DNA from: Spirochaetota bacterium
GTDB lineage: Bacteria > Spirochaetota > UBA12135 > COTS27
Length of the DNA stretch: 64,000 nt
Direction of reading: 5' to 3'
Assembly (NCBI GenBank): GCA_013426755.1
Contig: AP019861.1
Span: 761,580-825,579, forward strand
Below, piece after piece: positions 37,636 to 49,049 of this stretch; position 1 is the stretch's first letter; every line of letters begins with the position of its first letter. Under the pieces are notes generated by a model. That model was not told the DNA's origin. It saw nothing but the letters and a program-made list of their open reading frames with translations, and did no database searches. The translations under genes were made by a program, and so were the position numbers.

Positions 37636-38286
37636 ATGGCTAGAGAACACAAAGCTAATCTTGTATCTGATTTTGCCCAGCGACTTAATAAGAAGTCTGC
37701 TATCTTCTTTGATTATCACGGTATCGGTGTGGCAGACTTTGCCGAGATAAAGCAACAGTGCCACAAACACGGCAGTGCTATTCAAGTTCTCAAAAATACT
37801 CTCATTAAACGTGCTCTCGATAAAAATAATTTGACGGTCGATGACAACGTTCTCAAGGGCATGACTGCAACGGTTCTAGCCGCTGAAGAATCTTTCGGTG
37901 TCTCAGGCAAAGTGCTCGTTGTTGCTGAAAAAGCGAAACAGGTCGTCATTAAGGGTGGCATTTATGAAGATAAAAGTATATCCGCTGATGATGTTAGGCA
38001 TTACGCTACTCTCCCCACTAAAGAAGAACTTTATGGTATGTTAGTAGGCGCATTAGAAGGCGTGTTTAATAATCTCGTTGTTGTTCTCGCACAGGTTAAA
38101 GAAGCTAAGGCAGAGGGCACTACCGCCACCGCTAGTACCGAAGAGACTAAAACAAGTATTTCTGACGATAATAAGCCAGCCTCTTCATCACAGGCTACCC
38201 AAGAAGTAGCCCCTAAGCCAGAACCCGCTGAAATCAATGCAGAGGACAATAAGTCTAAAGAAGACGCTAAATCCTCGAAGTCATGA
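37636..38286 (+). CDS. rplJ: 50S ribosomal protein L10
   Basis: Base of the ribosomal stalk. The first 160 residues match L10 (FFDYHGIGVADFAEIKQQ, LKNTLIKRAL, ATLPTKEELYGMLVGAL). Residues about 160-216 are a Ser/Thr/Glu/Lys-rich low-complexity tail that normal L10 lacks, giving 216 aa against about 165-180. The L7/L12-binding helix should be just before this tail. Confidence 0.95.
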   Translation: MAREHKANLVSDFAQRLNKKSAIFFDYHGIGVADFAEIKQQCHKHGSAIQVLKNTLIKRALDKNNLTVDDNVLKGMTATVLAAEESFGVSGKVLVVAEKAKQVVIKGGIYEDKSISADDVRHYATLPTKEELYGMLVGALEGVFNNLVVVLAQVKEAKAEGTTATASTEETKTSISDDNKPASSSQATQEVAPKPEPAEINAEDNKSKEDAKSSKS

Positions 38287-38403
38287 GAGATGCTTGAATT
38301 GAATTTGTTTGCAGGTAGTACGTGTTAGAGATTGATGATAGATGATTTTTTAAAAAAAAGCTTAGCTCCATGATGATTTAATGGACTTAGATTTGAAATA
38401 AGT

Positions 38404-38423
38404 AGCCTGTTATAGGCTTTTTA
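38404..38423 (+). terminator. Small hairpin with T run between rplJ and rplL
   Basis: AGCCT-GTTAT-AGGCT followed by TTTTT: a 5-bp stem with a 5-nt loop. It is weak and could act as a partial attenuator within the operon, or be chance. Confidence 0.3.
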
Positions 38424-38493
38424 AGTGTTTGTATAAGTTAATGTGTTTGTAAGAAACTTTTATTAATATTTTAATAGGATGTGAGTATTTTCT

Positions 38494-38871
38494 ATGGCAA
38501 TTACAAAAGAAGATTTCTTAAAAGAAATAGAAAAAATGTCCGTCAGTGACCTAAATGATCTCGTAGAGGGTATCAAAGAGCGTTTCAATGTGACAGGAGT
38601 CGTTGCAGTAGCTGCAGGCGGCGCTGCAGGTGGCGGTGCTGCCGACGCCGAAGAGACCAAAAGTTCGTTTGATGTTGTTCTTAAAGAAGTAGGCCCTAAT
38701 AAAATAGCTGTTATTAAAGAGGTAAGGACAATTCTTAACATTGGTCTTATCGATGCTAAGAAGATAGCGGAAACAGCAGGCTCTACTATCAAAGCAGCCG
38801 TCGCTAAAAAAGACGCCGAAGATATGAAAGGTAAACTCGAAGCCGCAGGAGCTGTTATAGAACTCAAGTAG
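38494..38871 (+). CDS. rplL: 50S ribosomal protein L7/L12
   Basis: A 125 aa stalk protein. N-terminal dimerisation domain ([17 protein letters not shown]), an Ala/Gly-rich hinge (about 38-52) and the C-terminal factor-binding domain ([15 protein letters not shown], [25 protein letters not shown]). Normal length and start. Binds L10. Confidence 0.98.
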   Translation: MAITKEDFLKEIEKMSVSDLNDLVEGIKERFNVTGVVAVAAGGAAGGGAADAEETKSSFDVVLKEVGPNKIAVIKEVRTILNIGLIDAKKIAETAGSTIKAAVAKKDAEDMKGKLEAAGAVIELK

Positions 38872-39605
38872 CCTAGCACCGGCGTATTATGTTATTAAAT
38901 TGGGGTGCGGATGTTCAGTTAGTGCTTTTTTCTGCAGTGACTGATGGAAATTGTATGATAGGGGCTTATGTGATAAAGACTTAGCCCATTGGAATGCTGA
39001 CATTTCCTGCATGTCGTAGTGGTGCCTTGATGCTTTTGGTTTGGATGATGATGACTTTGCTAGCTAGGTTGTTTAGATAATGACGGCCACTTATGACTGC
39101 TACTTAAATGACTTGTTCGAATAGTAGTTGAACGATAGCTAGATAATAGCTGGACGATAGCCGTTAGGGTAGTGTGAGTGGTGTAGAGCTATTAGAGTAT
39201 TGAACTTAGGTCAATGTAATACGCAGTGATTGATGCGATGGTGATGAGGACTGAACTAAAAACGCGTTGCTGACAATTAAACCATTTGAGAATTTGTTGA
39301 GAACTTAGAGATGGCTAACAAAAACTGCTAAGGAAGAAATGCAGTTGCCTTGCAGTTGTGCAGATTGATATATTGTTGTTATATGGGTTAATGTGTTGGC
39401 GTACGTAGTATCAATGATAGTTGATTGTTACAAGTAATTGGATTAGAAGTAACTAGAAATAATCAAAAAAATAAATAATATCTCAGCAATGGTTGCCTAG
39501 TGTAAGTAATGCAAGTAACTAGATTGTAAATAATTAGAAAAATAGATAATAATCGTATTCGTGCAATTAAAAGCATATTGAAAATATATTGAATGGAGAA
39601 TCGCC
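38872..39605. other. 734-bp gap between rplL and rpoB
   Basis: Unusually long for this operon. Contains degenerate repeats: AGTAGTTGAACGATAGCTAG with GATAATAGCTGGACGATAGC (about 39122-39170), and an AAGTAACTAGAAATAATCAA / AAGTAACTAGATTGTAAATA unit repeated about 39435-39550. In other bacteria an attenuator or processing site sits here; I see no convincing hairpin. Confidence 0.5.
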
Positions 39606-42600
39606 TTGGGAACACAAGCCACTTCTTTAACAAAACAAAACAAGGTAGCGAAAAGTATCCAGCTTGCTCAGAAACGTGCCATTGAGAATTATCCTCTTAT
39701 CGAGGGTGGTAATCGCCTCTCGTTAGTCAAACGTTCTGAACCTAAATTACTGCCCATGCTCAATGAAACGCAGATCAATAGCTTTAGAGACTTTTTTCAG
39801 GAACACGTTCCACCAGAGAAACGGAGAAATATTGGACTCCAAGCGCTCTTTAATACGACATTTCCATTTGAATCTAGTGATGGAAAGGTCAAACTCGATG
39901 TAGATTATTACACTATAGGGGAATGTTCCTATTCTCCACAAGAAGCGCTCGAGAAAGATAAAAGTTATACCGTTCCTATCAAAGCCCTTGTCAAATTGTA
40001 TTTGAAAGTCACAGGCGAGATTAAAGAACAGGAAGTGTACATCTTTGATGTTCCTTACATGACCGAACAAGGTACTTTTGTTATCAATGGTGCTGAAAGG
40101 GTGGTGATTTCACAAATTCATCGCAGCCCAGGGGTCATTTTCGATTTTAATGAACGTCTTAGTATTTATAATTCACGAATTATTCCTGATAAAGGACCGT
40201 GGCTAGAATTTGAAATTATTCGTGATGTGTTTTATGTTCGCATTGACAGGAAAGCACGCGTTCTGTTAAGCGTGTTTTTGACTGCCCTGGGCATTGGGAC
40301 ACGTGAGGAATTTATATCCTTGTTTCTCAAAGGAGAAACTATTGATCTTAAGGATAAACATAAAAAAAATGTACGCAATGACCTTCTTGAAAACTTGATC
40401 GAGCGGAGGCTTTATAGCGATCTCAAACGACTTCCTACGCCAGCCGAGAATACAGAAGCCGGGCAGAAGTCTAGCAATGAGCCGCTGGAGGATGAATTTA
40501 TAGCACGCGCCGGTGATCGCCTGAGCGAAGAGAATGTCGAAGAAATTCTTGCCGGTTCATTTGAAACCATCACCGTTATCGAGCATGAAAGCGTTGAGAA
40601 GTACCAGTCTATCATCAATACGCTTGAAAAAGAACCCGACTTCATGAGTCAGGAAAATGCTTGTAAATACCTTTATCACATCATCAGAGGCAGCCAGCCC
40701 TCGTCAGGTGCCGCTGCTATTAAAGAAATAGTCCCCTGTTATCAATGTGAAAATTGTGAAACAGAGTGGATGCAGATGGACTATATAAGCGTCGATAAAT
40801 GCATTGCTTGTAACAGTGAGAAATGGATTCGTGTAGATAACTCTGTATTTTTTCATCCAGACAATTATTCGCTCGGTGAAGTAGGTCGCTATAAAATCAA
40901 TAAAAAATTTGGAAATGATACAAAGGTTTTTGCTATTACGCTAGAAGACATTCTCAACACGGTCAGGCACCTGCTAAGCGTTAAAAATAACGAAATGCCA
41001 GTAGACGATATCGATCATCTAGGAAATAGGCGAATTCGTTCTGTTGGTGAACAATTGGTTAATCACCTTAAATCTTGTTTTGCACGGATGAAACGGCTTG
41101 CAAAAGATAGAATAGCTATTCAAAATCACAGTACCCTTACGCCACAGAATCTTATCTCGGTCAAGCCCATCGCAGGTGGTATCAATGAATTCTTTGGAAC
41201 GTCGCAGTTGTCCCAATTTATGGACCAGACAAACCCCCTTTCTTCTGTGACGCATAAACGTAGATTGAGTGCTTTAGGCCCTGGTGGAGTAACACGGGAG
41301 CGGGCAGGATTTGAAGTCCGTGATATTCACTACACCCATTACGCGCGTATGTGTTTGATTGAGACACCTGAAGGTCCCAATATCGGATTGATCGTTTCAT
41401 TGGCGTCGCATGCACGTGTCAATCCATTTGGTTTCATTGAAGCGCCCTATTATAAGGTTGTCAAAGGTGTTGTGACCGATAAAATAGAGTACTTGTCGGC
41501 TATTGAAGAAGATAGATTTGTTATTGCGCCTATCGATACAAAGGTGACTAAGGCAGGCAAAATAACAGAGGAAGTCGTCCCCGTCCGCAATCGCGGCAAT
41601 TACCCAATGTGGGATGCAAAAGAAGTGGATTACATGGACGTCGCATCCAATCAAATTATCTCACTCTCGGCTTCGATTATTCCATTTCTTGAACACGATG
41701 ACGCTAATCGCGCCCTTATGGGTTGTAATATGATGCGCCAGGCGGTGCCTTTATTGCTACCACAAGTTCCTATAGTCGGAACGGGCTTAGAACGTGATAT
41801 TGCTGAGGTGTCAGGATTTTGTAAGGTCGCTACGCGAGGCGGAAAGGTGTTTTACGTTGACAATGAACGTATAGAGGTTAAAGTAGAAAAAGACGTCGTC
41901 GATGTTTATCGCCTCAAAAAAACTACAAGAACCAATCAAGATACGTTTTACAATCAGCGCGCAGACGTCAGAACAGGACAAAACGTCGCTAAAGGAGACA
42001 TTCTTTCTACAGGCCCTGCTATCGATAAAGGAGAGTTGGCACTTGGCCGTAACGTGATAGTCGCATTTATGCCCTGGGAAGGATACAATTATGAAGATGC
42101 TATTTTAATGAGTGAAAAATTGTTAAAACAGGATGCTTTCACATCTATTCATGTTGAAGAATTGGAAGTTGAGGCACGTGAGACAAAACTCGGCATGGAG
42201 ACGATCACACATGATATTCCTAATATTAGCGATGAAGATTATCGTGAATTGGACGAACGCGGCATCATTAATGTCGGTGCTCATGTAAAATCAGGTAACA
42301 TCTTAGTCGGCAAACTTACGCCTAAGAGTGTGACCGAGACAACTCCTGAATTTCGCCTCTTATATTCTATCTTCGGTGAGAAAGCCAAAGACGTTAAAGA
42401 TACCTCACTGCGCGTACCCCATGGAACAGAAGGAATTATAGTCGGTGTCAAGCATTACACACGTGAAAATAGGGATGATCTTAGACCTGGCACACTGCAG
42501 AAAGTCAAGATCTATCTCGCTAAGAAACGCAAGCTAAGCGAAGGTGATAAATTCGCCGGCCGCCATGGCAATAAAGGAATCGTTTCAAGAATTTTGCCCG

Positions 42601-43271
42601 AAGAGGATATGCCATTTCTAGCCGATGGAACGCCTATTGATGTAGTATTAAATCCATTAGGAGTTCCCTCGCGGATGAATATCGGACAGGTCATGGAACT
42701 CGTCTTAGGTATGGCAGGCAAGAAGCTCAACGTCCACTTCGCAACACCTGTTTTTAATAATAAAGGTTACAGTGCCATCAAAGATATTCTCAAAAAAGCA
42801 GACCTCCCTACCACCGGAAAATATGACCTGTATGATGGCAGGACGGGAGAACGATTTAAAAATAAAGTGACGGTCGGCGTAATGTATTATATGAAACTGG
42901 CGCACCTTGCCGATGATAAGATTCATGCACGCTCAACAGGTCCCTATTCATTGGTAACACAGCAGCCCTTAGGCGGCAAGGCCCAATTCGGCGGACAACG
43001 CGTCGGTGAAATGGAAGTCTGGGCGATAGAAGCTTATGGCGCCTCTAATATTCTTCAAGAATTTCTTACCGTAAAATCTGACTCTATTGACGGTAGGACA
43101 CGTATTTATGAATCTATTGTGCGAGGAGAATTTGTTGTCACACCAGGTGTACCCGAGTCGTTTAATGTATTGATTCAAGAATTGCGTGGACTGGGATTGA
43201 ACATCGAGATCTTTGATGAAGAAGACAATGTCATTCCAATTATTCCACAGCGTCCTAAGAAGTTTTTTTAG
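39606..43271 (+). CDS. rpoB: DNA-directed RNA polymerase subunit beta with inserted zinc-ribbon-like segment
   Basis: Catalytic beta subunit, 1221 aa. The start is TTG at 39606, seven bases after GGAG. Conserved blocks include the fork/rifampicin region (about residues 529-565: GTSQLSQFMDQTNPLSSVTH then KRRLSALGPGGVTRERAGF), LIETPEGPNIG, GYNYEDAI, GDKFAGRHGNKG and the C-terminal clamp block QPLGGKAQFGGQR. The Asp, His and Ser of the FMDQ, THKRR and RLSALGP motifs are the residues of rifampicin-sensitive enzymes. Between IIRGSQPSSGAAAIKEI and FFHPDNYSLGEVGRYKIN there is a segment of about 35 residues with C378, C381, C384, C399 and C402, in a CxxC-x14-CxxC zinc-ribbon-like pattern that standard beta subunits lack. 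Confidence 0.98.
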   Translation: MGTQATSLTKQNKVAKSIQLAQKRAIENYPLIEGGNRLSLVKRSEPKLLPMLNETQINSFRDFFQEHVPPEKRRNIGLQALFNTTFPFESSDGKVKLDVDYYTIGECSYSPQEALEKDKSYTVPIKALVKLYLKVTGEIKEQEVYIFDVPYMTEQGTFVINGAERVVISQIHRSPGVIFDFNERLSIYNSRIIPDKGPWLEFEIIRDVFYVRIDRKARVLLSVFLTALGIGTREEFISLFLKGETIDLKDKHKKNVRNDLLENLIERRLYSDLKRLPTPAENTEAGQKSSNEPLEDEFIARAGDRLSEENVEEILAGSFETITVIEHESVEKYQSIINTLEKEPDFMSQENACKYLYHIIRGSQPSSGAAAIKEIVPCYQCENCETEWMQMDYISVDKCIACNSEKWIRVDNSVFFHPDNYSLGEVGRYKINKKFGNDTKVFAITLEDILNTVRHLLSVKNNEMPVDDIDHLGNRRIRSVGEQLVNHLKSCFARMKRLAKDRIAIQNHSTLTPQNLISVKPIAGGINEFFGTSQLSQFMDQTNPLSSVTHKRRLSALGPGGVTRERAGFEVRDIHYTHYARMCLIETPEGPNIGLIVSLASHARVNPFGFIEAPYYKVVKGVVTDKIEYLSAIEEDRFVIAPIDTKVTKAGKITEEVVPVRNRGNYPMWDAKEVDYMDVASNQIISLSASIIPFLEHDDANRALMGCNMMRQAVPLLLPQVPIVGTGLERDIAEVSGFCKVATRGGKVFYVDNERIEVKVEKDVVDVYRLKKTTRTNQDTFYNQRADVRTGQNVAKGDILSTGPAIDKGELALGRNVIVAFMPWEGYNYEDAILMSEKLLKQDAFTSIHVEELEVEARETKLGMETITHDIPNISDEDYRELDERGIINVGAHVKSGNILVGKLTPKSVTETTPEFRLLYSIFGEKAKDVKDTSLRVPHGTEGIIVGVKHYTRENRDDLRPGTLQKVKIYLAKKRKLSEGDKFAGRHGNKGIVSRILPEEDMPFLADGTPIDVVLNPLGVPSRMNIGQVMELVLGMAGKKLNVHFATPVFNNKGYSAIKDILKKADLPTTGKYDLYDGRTGERFKNKVTVGVMYYMKLAHLADDKIHARSTGPYSLVTQQPLGGKAQFGGQRVGEMEVWAIEAYGASNILQEFLTVKSDSIDGRTRIYESIVRGEFVVTPGVPESFNVLIQELRGLGLNIEIFDEEDNVIPIIPQRPKKFF

Positions 43272-43389
43272 CTCGTCCTTTACTATTAATGACAAGTGAA
43301 ATCTAATTGAAATTTTTAGAAATCTTTATATCGGTATTGAAAATTATTGTAACTCAAAAGAAAAAACATAGAAGAGGAATTTGACTGTG

Positions 43390-46300
43390 ATGAATTATTC
43401 AAAAATAAAAATCAGTCTGGCGTCGCCTGAGATCATAAAAAAATGGTCGTACGGAGAAGTCCTTAAGCCAGAAACAATCAATTATCGAACACTTCGTCCT
43501 GAAAAAGATGGCTTGTTTTGTGAACGCATCTTTGGTGCTACGAAGGATTGGGAATGTTTTTGTGGGAAATATAAAAGCATTCGTTACCGTGGTGTCGTTT
43601 GTGATAGATGTGGTGTCGAGATCACACATTCTAAGGTTAGACGTGAACGAACGGGACACATTGATCTGGCGTGCCCTGTGGCACATATCTGGTTTTATAA
43701 GGCTGTTCCGTCGCGCATTGGTCTTTTATTGGATTTGTCAATCGTTTCTTTAAAATCTATTATTTATTATGAGAAGTACATTGTTACGGATCCAGGTGAA
43801 GTGCCTGATCTAAAAGCTCTCGATCTGTTAAAAGAAGACGAATATTATGAACTCAAAGCCAAGTACCCCAATCACTTTCAAGTAGGAATTGGCGCAGAAA
43901 TCATCCAGCAGATGCTTGCTAATGTGGATATTGAAGCTGAGATTATGGCTATTCGTGAAAAAATCTCTGTTTCACGCTCGCTAGACCGTCGTAAAATGGT
44001 CCGATTGGAATTGTTAGAAGATTTTATGAATTCTGCCAATCGTCCTGAATGGATGATTATCAATTCAATTCCTGTAATTCCACCAGAACTCAGACCTATG
44101 GTCCAGCTAGACGGAGGTCGTTTTGCCACATCCGACCTCAATGATCTTTACAGACGGCTGATCAACCGTAATAATCGTTTGAAGAAACTGATTGCTCTTA
44201 AAGCTCCAGATGTCATATTGAAAAATGAAAAACGCATGCTTCAAGAATCCGTCGATGCTTTATTAGACAATTCAAGACGCAAACGCGCTGTAAGTGGTGT
44301 CGGCAATCGTCCGTTGAAGTCATTGTCCGATATTTTGAAAGGAAAACAAGGAAGATTCAGACAAAATTTGCTGGGCAAACGTGTGGATTATTCGGCGCGG
44401 TCTGTGATAGTTGTTGGTCCTGAACTCAAACTCCACCAGTGCGGACTCCCTAAGAAAATAGCTCTAGAGATCTTCAAGCCTTTTGTTATCAATAAACTCA
44501 TCGATAAACAGATCGTGTACAATATCAAGAGTGCAAAACGGCTCATTGCTAGCGAATATCCCGAAGTGTGGGATATTTTAGAAGAGACTGTGCAAGGACA
44601 TCCAGTAATCTTAAATCGTGCTCCGACACTGCATCGACTGGGCATGCAAGCCTTCGAACCTGTATTGACCGATAAAAAAGCAATTCGTCTCCACCCCCTA
44701 GTGTGTTCTGCGTACAACGCGGACTTCGACGGCGATCAAATGGCCGTGCATCTCCCGCTTAGCCCCGATGCCCAGATAGAAGCGTGGTTATTGATGTTAT
44801 CGGCACTCAATCTCTTTGACCCTGCCAATGGAAAACCTATTGTTGTGCCCACACAAGATATTATTCTGGGGACTTTCAATCTCACCTCGCTTACTGAGAA
44901 TGGACGCGGTGAAGGAAAACGCTTCTTTTCTAGAGAAGAAGCTATCAAATCGTATGAATTAGACCTAGTCGACATTCAAGCAAAGATCAAACTGCACGAA
45001 AATGGAGAAATTATTGATACATCGGTAGGACGTATATTGTTTTCACAAGTCCTTCCTAAAGATTTTCCTATTATCGATAATGTCGTTGATGACAAAAGTC
45101 TAGCAATGATTATTCATGATGTCTATAAAAAATGCGGCAATTATAAAGCTTCGATCATGTTAGATAAGATCAAAGAGCTAGGATTCCATTATTCAACCAT
45201 TTTTGCCAATACGATCTCAGTAGAGGATATTTTAATTCCTAACCAGAAAGACGAGATCGTCAAAAACGCCGAAATGAAGGTTAAAGAAAATAACAATGAT
45301 TATCGTAAGGGTGTGATCACCGAAGAAGAACGTTATCAAAAAAATATTTCCCTGTGGACATACGCTAACGATCAGATCACTCAATATTTAATGGACGATC
45401 TAAAACAAGACCAGAAAGGACACAATTCGCTTTACATCATGGCAACTTCTGGAGCACGTGGCAGTAAACAGCAGATTCGCCAATTAGCAGGAATGCGCGG
45501 TCTTATGGCAAAACCTTCTGGTGAGATTATTGATATGCCTATTATATCAAACTTTAAAGAAGGACTTACGGTACTAGAATACTTTATCTCCACACATGGT
45601 GCTAGAAAAGGCCTTTCTGATACAGCACTTAAAACAGCAGACGCAGGATATTTAACACGAAAATTAGTCGACATTGCTCAAGACGTTGCTATTACGAGTG
45701 AAAATTGTGGTACGATCTATGGAATTGAGATCTTTCCGATCAAGTCTGGTGATGAAATCATTGAAAAATTGTCCGAACGCGTCTTAGGACGATTTACAGC
45801 AGATAAAGTCCTTAACCCTTACAATGGTGAGGTTATTCTCAATGCAGATGAACTCGTGACCGAAGAAGTTGCCAATCAGATCGATGAATATGAGATTGAA
45901 AAGGTTAAGATCAGAACCGTTGTTACCTGTGGCGCCAATCGCGGCATTTGTCAAAAATGTTATGGACTTAATTTATGCAATGGCTTATTAGTAGATATCG
46001 GTGAAGTGGTTGGAATTATTGCTTCACAATCCATTGGGCAGCCAGGCACACAACTTACTATGCGGACATTTCACATCGGTGGAACAGCCTCTTCAGAAGT
46101 ACGCGACCCGTATCTCAGAATGCCTTCTCCAAGTATCCTAGTAGAACTTCCCGAGAATCTCATTCGCAATCGTGAAAATAATCTAGTCGCACCACGTAGA
46201 AGTTACATCAAAATAGCAACGGTCTTTGAGACATTCAATCTTAAAAAATTGAAAAAAGCAAAGGTGGCTAACGGAGAACGTGTCCAGCTAGGACAGGTCA

Positions 46301-47550
46301 TTGCTAGCGATAAAAAGGACAATAAAGTTACTGTAAGTAAAGCGGGGTATGTCTTTTTTGCTAAGGATAAATCCACACTCTTTCACACAGGAACACCATT
46401 CCAGCACTTAGTAGAGGTTGGAGCAGTCTTCGAGAAAGAAGATTTTGAATTTATTGATAAAGATGAAACTATTTACGTCTTCGATACGATCACAGAACCT
46501 ATTCTTGCTGAGATAGCGGGAACGGTAACTTATAGTGATGTTTATGTGAATAAAACTTTGCGCGAAGAGATCGATGAACTTACAGGTGTTACCAATAGAC
46601 GTATCATTACAGCTAAAGACGACAACCTGCACCCAAAATTAATCGTTGTTCCTATGAAAAAAGGGGCAGACCCTATTGCAACAGACCTTCCTGTCGGTTC
46701 TAACCTACTCGTCTCTGACGGGCAAAAAGTAGAGCCTGGCGATATCTTATCGGGTAGAATTCGTTCGCTCCAGCGCACCACCGATATTACTGGCGGCTTG
46801 CCGCGCGTACAGGAACTCTTCGAAGCACGTAACCCAGTCAATACAGCAGTCGTCTCAGAAATAGACGGCATCGTCGAGGTAGGCGAAACTATTAAAGGCA
46901 AACGAATCGTCAATGTTAAAAATAATCGTACTGATGTTACGGTGAAACATATTGTCCCGATCGGTAAGGCCCTTGTTGTCCGTACGGGCGATGAAGTTAA
47001 AGTAGGGGATATGTTGTCTGAGGGAATTATATCACCCCACGACGTATTACGTGTTCATGGCGAAGTTGAGCTTTATCGCTTTATTTTAAGGAATATCCAA
47101 GAAGTTTATAAACGCCAAGGTGTCAATATTAATGATAAACATATCGGTGTCATTGTTAGACAAATGTTGCGTAAGGTAGAAGTTGTTGACCCAGGTGATA
47201 CCTCTTGTATTAAAGGACAGCTCGTCGATAAATTTAGAATCTATAAACAAAATGAAAGCGTTCTCAAAGAAGGAGGACAACCTGCGGTCGTTAAAAGTGT
47301 TCTGCTCGGCTTAACAAAAGCTTCGCTCAATACAGAGAGTTTCATCTCCTCAGCGGCTTTTCAAGAAACAACTAAAGTACTCACAAATACCGCCATTAAA
47401 AACTCTTCTGATGAACTTAAAGGACTTAAAGAAAATATTATCATTGGTAAACGTATCCCCGCAGGAACAGGAGATATTCATTATGAAGATGTTTCTGTTT
47501 ATAAAGACATTCCAGGGGACCTCCAGCATTTCTTAGAAGTCAATGAATAA
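43390..47550 (+). CDS. rpoC: DNA-directed RNA polymerase subunit beta'
   Basis: Largest RNA polymerase subunit, 1386 aa. N-terminal zinc site [20 protein letters not shown], the active-site loop [12 protein letters not shown] (Mg-binding Asp triad), the bridge helix/trigger region ([20 protein letters not shown]), a second zinc site ([17 protein letters not shown]) and [16 protein letters not shown]. The start is either the GTG at 43387 or the ATG at 43390; AGAGGA lies 8-11 bases upstream. 118 bp after rpoB, so surely cotranscribed. Confidence 0.98.
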   Translation: MNYSKIKISLASPEIIKKWSYGEVLKPETINYRTLRPEKDGLFCERIFGATKDWECFCGKYKSIRYRGVVCDRCGVEITHSKVRRERTGHIDLACPVAHIWFYKAVPSRIGLLLDLSIVSLKSIIYYEKYIVTDPGEVPDLKALDLLKEDEYYELKAKYPNHFQVGIGAEIIQQMLANVDIEAEIMAIREKISVSRSLDRRKMVRLELLEDFMNSANRPEWMIINSIPVIPPELRPMVQLDGGRFATSDLNDLYRRLINRNNRLKKLIALKAPDVILKNEKRMLQESVDALLDNSRRKRAVSGVGNRPLKSLSDILKGKQGRFRQNLLGKRVDYSARSVIVVGPELKLHQCGLPKKIALEIFKPFVINKLIDKQIVYNIKSAKRLIASEYPEVWDILEETVQGHPVILNRAPTLHRLGMQAFEPVLTDKKAIRLHPLVCSAYNADFDGDQMAVHLPLSPDAQIEAWLLMLSALNLFDPANGKPIVVPTQDIILGTFNLTSLTENGRGEGKRFFSREEAIKSYELDLVDIQAKIKLHENGEIIDTSVGRILFSQVLPKDFPIIDNVVDDKSLAMIIHDVYKKCGNYKASIMLDKIKELGFHYSTIFANTISVEDILIPNQKDEIVKNAEMKVKENNNDYRKGVITEEERYQKNISLWTYANDQITQYLMDDLKQDQKGHNSLYIMATSGARGSKQQIRQLAGMRGLMAKPSGEIIDMPIISNFKEGLTVLEYFISTHGARKGLSDTALKTADAGYLTRKLVDIAQDVAITSENCGTIYGIEIFPIKSGDEIIEKLSERVLGRFTADKVLNPYNGEVILNADELVTEEVANQIDEYEIEKVKIRTVVTCGANRGICQKCYGLNLCNGLLVDIGEVVGIIASQSIGQPGTQLTMRTFHIGGTASSEVRDPYLRMPSPSILVELPENLIRNRENNLVAPRRSYIKIATVFETFNLKKLKKAKVANGERVQLGQVIASDKKDNKVTVSKAGYVFFAKDKSTLFHTGTPFQHLVEVGAVFEKEDFEFIDKDETIYVFDTITEPILAEIAGTVTYSDVYVNKTLREEIDELTGVTNRRIITAKDDNLHPKLIVVPMKKGADPIATDLPVGSNLLVSDGQKVEPGDILSGRIRSLQRTTDITGGLPRVQELFEARNPVNTAVVSEIDGIVEVGETIKGKRIVNVKNNRTDVTVKHIVPIGKALVVRTGDEVKVGDMLSEGIISPHDVLRVHGEVELYRFILRNIQEVYKRQGVNINDKHIGVIVRQMLRKVEVVDPGDTSCIKGQLVDKFRIYKQNESVLKEGGQPAVVKSVLLGLTKASLNTESFISSAAFQETTKVLTNTAIKNSSDELKGLKENIIIGKRIPAGTGDIHYEDVSVYKDIPGDLQHFLEVNE

Positions 47551-47686
47551 TATATTTATCTTATTGCTCTAAATACTATTTTTCATAATAACATTGCGAT
47601 CACTTATTATTATAATAAATTTCTTATAAGAAAAAGTGTTATTATAAACAGCAGCAAGTGTGCAGGTGCCTGTTGCTAGCTAAGCT

Positions 47687-48550
47687 ATGTTTAGGTTAAA
47701 GTCAAAGATGATGTCATCAAGTGAAAGAAAACGCCAGCTCAAATTGATTGAACTGCAGTACGAGGAACTCGCACTTAAATGGGGTTATGACAAAGATGAT
47801 TTTATTAAACGGTTTGAAAAACGACTCCGAGAAGCTAAACTCAATAAATCTGATATCAATGTTTTTTTTCAAGCAGAAAACGAAGCTATTAAAGTATTTG
47901 AAGAACGGCTTAAAAACTATGCTAAAGAAGAAAAAATAAATGATTATCAAGAAAAAGATAAGTTAGAAACTTCCTACGCTGATATAGATCAAGATAGCCA
48001 CCGTCTTTATCAAAGCATTGGAGAAAAAAAATCTTCTTTAACAGATAGTTATCATATTTATCCACTACTCAAAATTCATGAAAAAGCTTCTGCTGAGATT
48101 GAATACCTCTTTGGAGCAATGGTTGATTTTAGATTAATGTCGATGCCTGCTTTAGAGGAAGCACGGAAATTTATTCGCGATAAGTCTTTTCATACCATGA
48201 CGTATGAAATTGAAACTTTATTAGACGAAGTAGGTAATAACCATAACGGCAAATTACCCAATATTTTTTCTGTATACAAACTTAAGGTTGCCAAAGCAAA
48301 GAAATCAGATGAAATTAGCCGCGCCCGTATAGACCCTTTTAAGTCTATTGTCAATATTGCACGTAAGATCAATCGGTTAGTGCGGTGGCTTGAAAACCAT
48401 AAAGACAGAATCTCCCCGCACGTACATGTGACTTATGGAGGCGAAGGGTGTACGATTAAGACATTGGGTGAATACTTAATGCGCGACATCCAGTCAATCG
48501 TTAAAAACTTTGGACTGCAGAGTTTTTCTGAAAGTTACCAATCATCATAA
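47687..48550 (+). CDS. Protein of unknown function downstream of rpoC
   Basis: I do not recognise this 287 aa soluble protein. Residues about 8-100 are highly charged and helical (KRQLKLIELQYEELALKWGY, RFEKRLREAKLNK), suggesting a coiled coil; 130-285 look like a mixed helical domain with SYHIYPLLKIHEKASAEIEY and HVHVTYGGEGCTIKTLGEYL. No signal peptide or membrane helix. It sits 136 bp after rpoC where rpsL/rpsG are found in many genomes, and could be read from the rpoBC transcript. The start at 47687 is ATG without a clear Shine-Dalgarno; ATGs at 47708 and 47711 are alternatives. Confidence 0.6.
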   Translation: MFRLKSKMMSSSERKRQLKLIELQYEELALKWGYDKDDFIKRFEKRLREAKLNKSDINVFFQAENEAIKVFEERLKNYAKEEKINDYQEKDKLETSYADIDQDSHRLYQSIGEKKSSLTDSYHIYPLLKIHEKASAEIEYLFGAMVDFRLMSMPALEEARKFIRDKSFHTMTYEIETLLDEVGNNHNGKLPNIFSVYKLKVAKAKKSDEISRARIDPFKSIVNIARKINRLVRWLENHKDRISPHVHVTYGGEGCTIKTLGEYLMRDIQSIVKNFGLQSFSESYQSS

Positions 48551-49049
48551 ATCATAAAATTATCAATAAGTTTAAGCCTCTTCTATTATTTATAAAACTT
48601 CGTGTTTTATTTAGCGAGGCAGTGGGTGCTAGCTGCTGGGGACTTTTTCTGACTTTTCTATACTAAGTAGAGTGCTTAGAGAGATGGGTAAGTGCTAGTG
48701 AGTAAGTAGACACTAGTTAATAGGGTGGTTCTTCTATTTTCTATTAAATAGAATGTTTTAGAGACAGCAGTTTGCTAGCAGGTTTGTGGTTAGCGCGGTT
48801 TATGTGAAATAAATCGATAGGCACATGGCGTACTATTTCTAGTAAAGTAGCGTCAATTCAATGATAATTTGATAACGGCTCAATGATAAATCAACGGTAA
48901 TTCAATGATAGCTCAATAACAACTTGGTAATAGTTCAATGATAAATCAATGATAGCTCAACGATAACTTGGTAGTAGTTTGATAATAAATCAATATAGCT
49001 CAATGACAACTTGGTAATAGTTTGATGATAAATCAACTTTAGAGAGAAT
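48551..49049. repeat. Spacer with about ten copies of a short repeat
   Basis: A 499 bp gap between convergent genes. From about 48850 to 49035 there are about ten degenerate copies of TCAATGATAACTTGGTAATAG / TCAATGATAAATCAA-type units of 15-30 bp. The first half shows nothing distinct. Confidence 0.65.
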
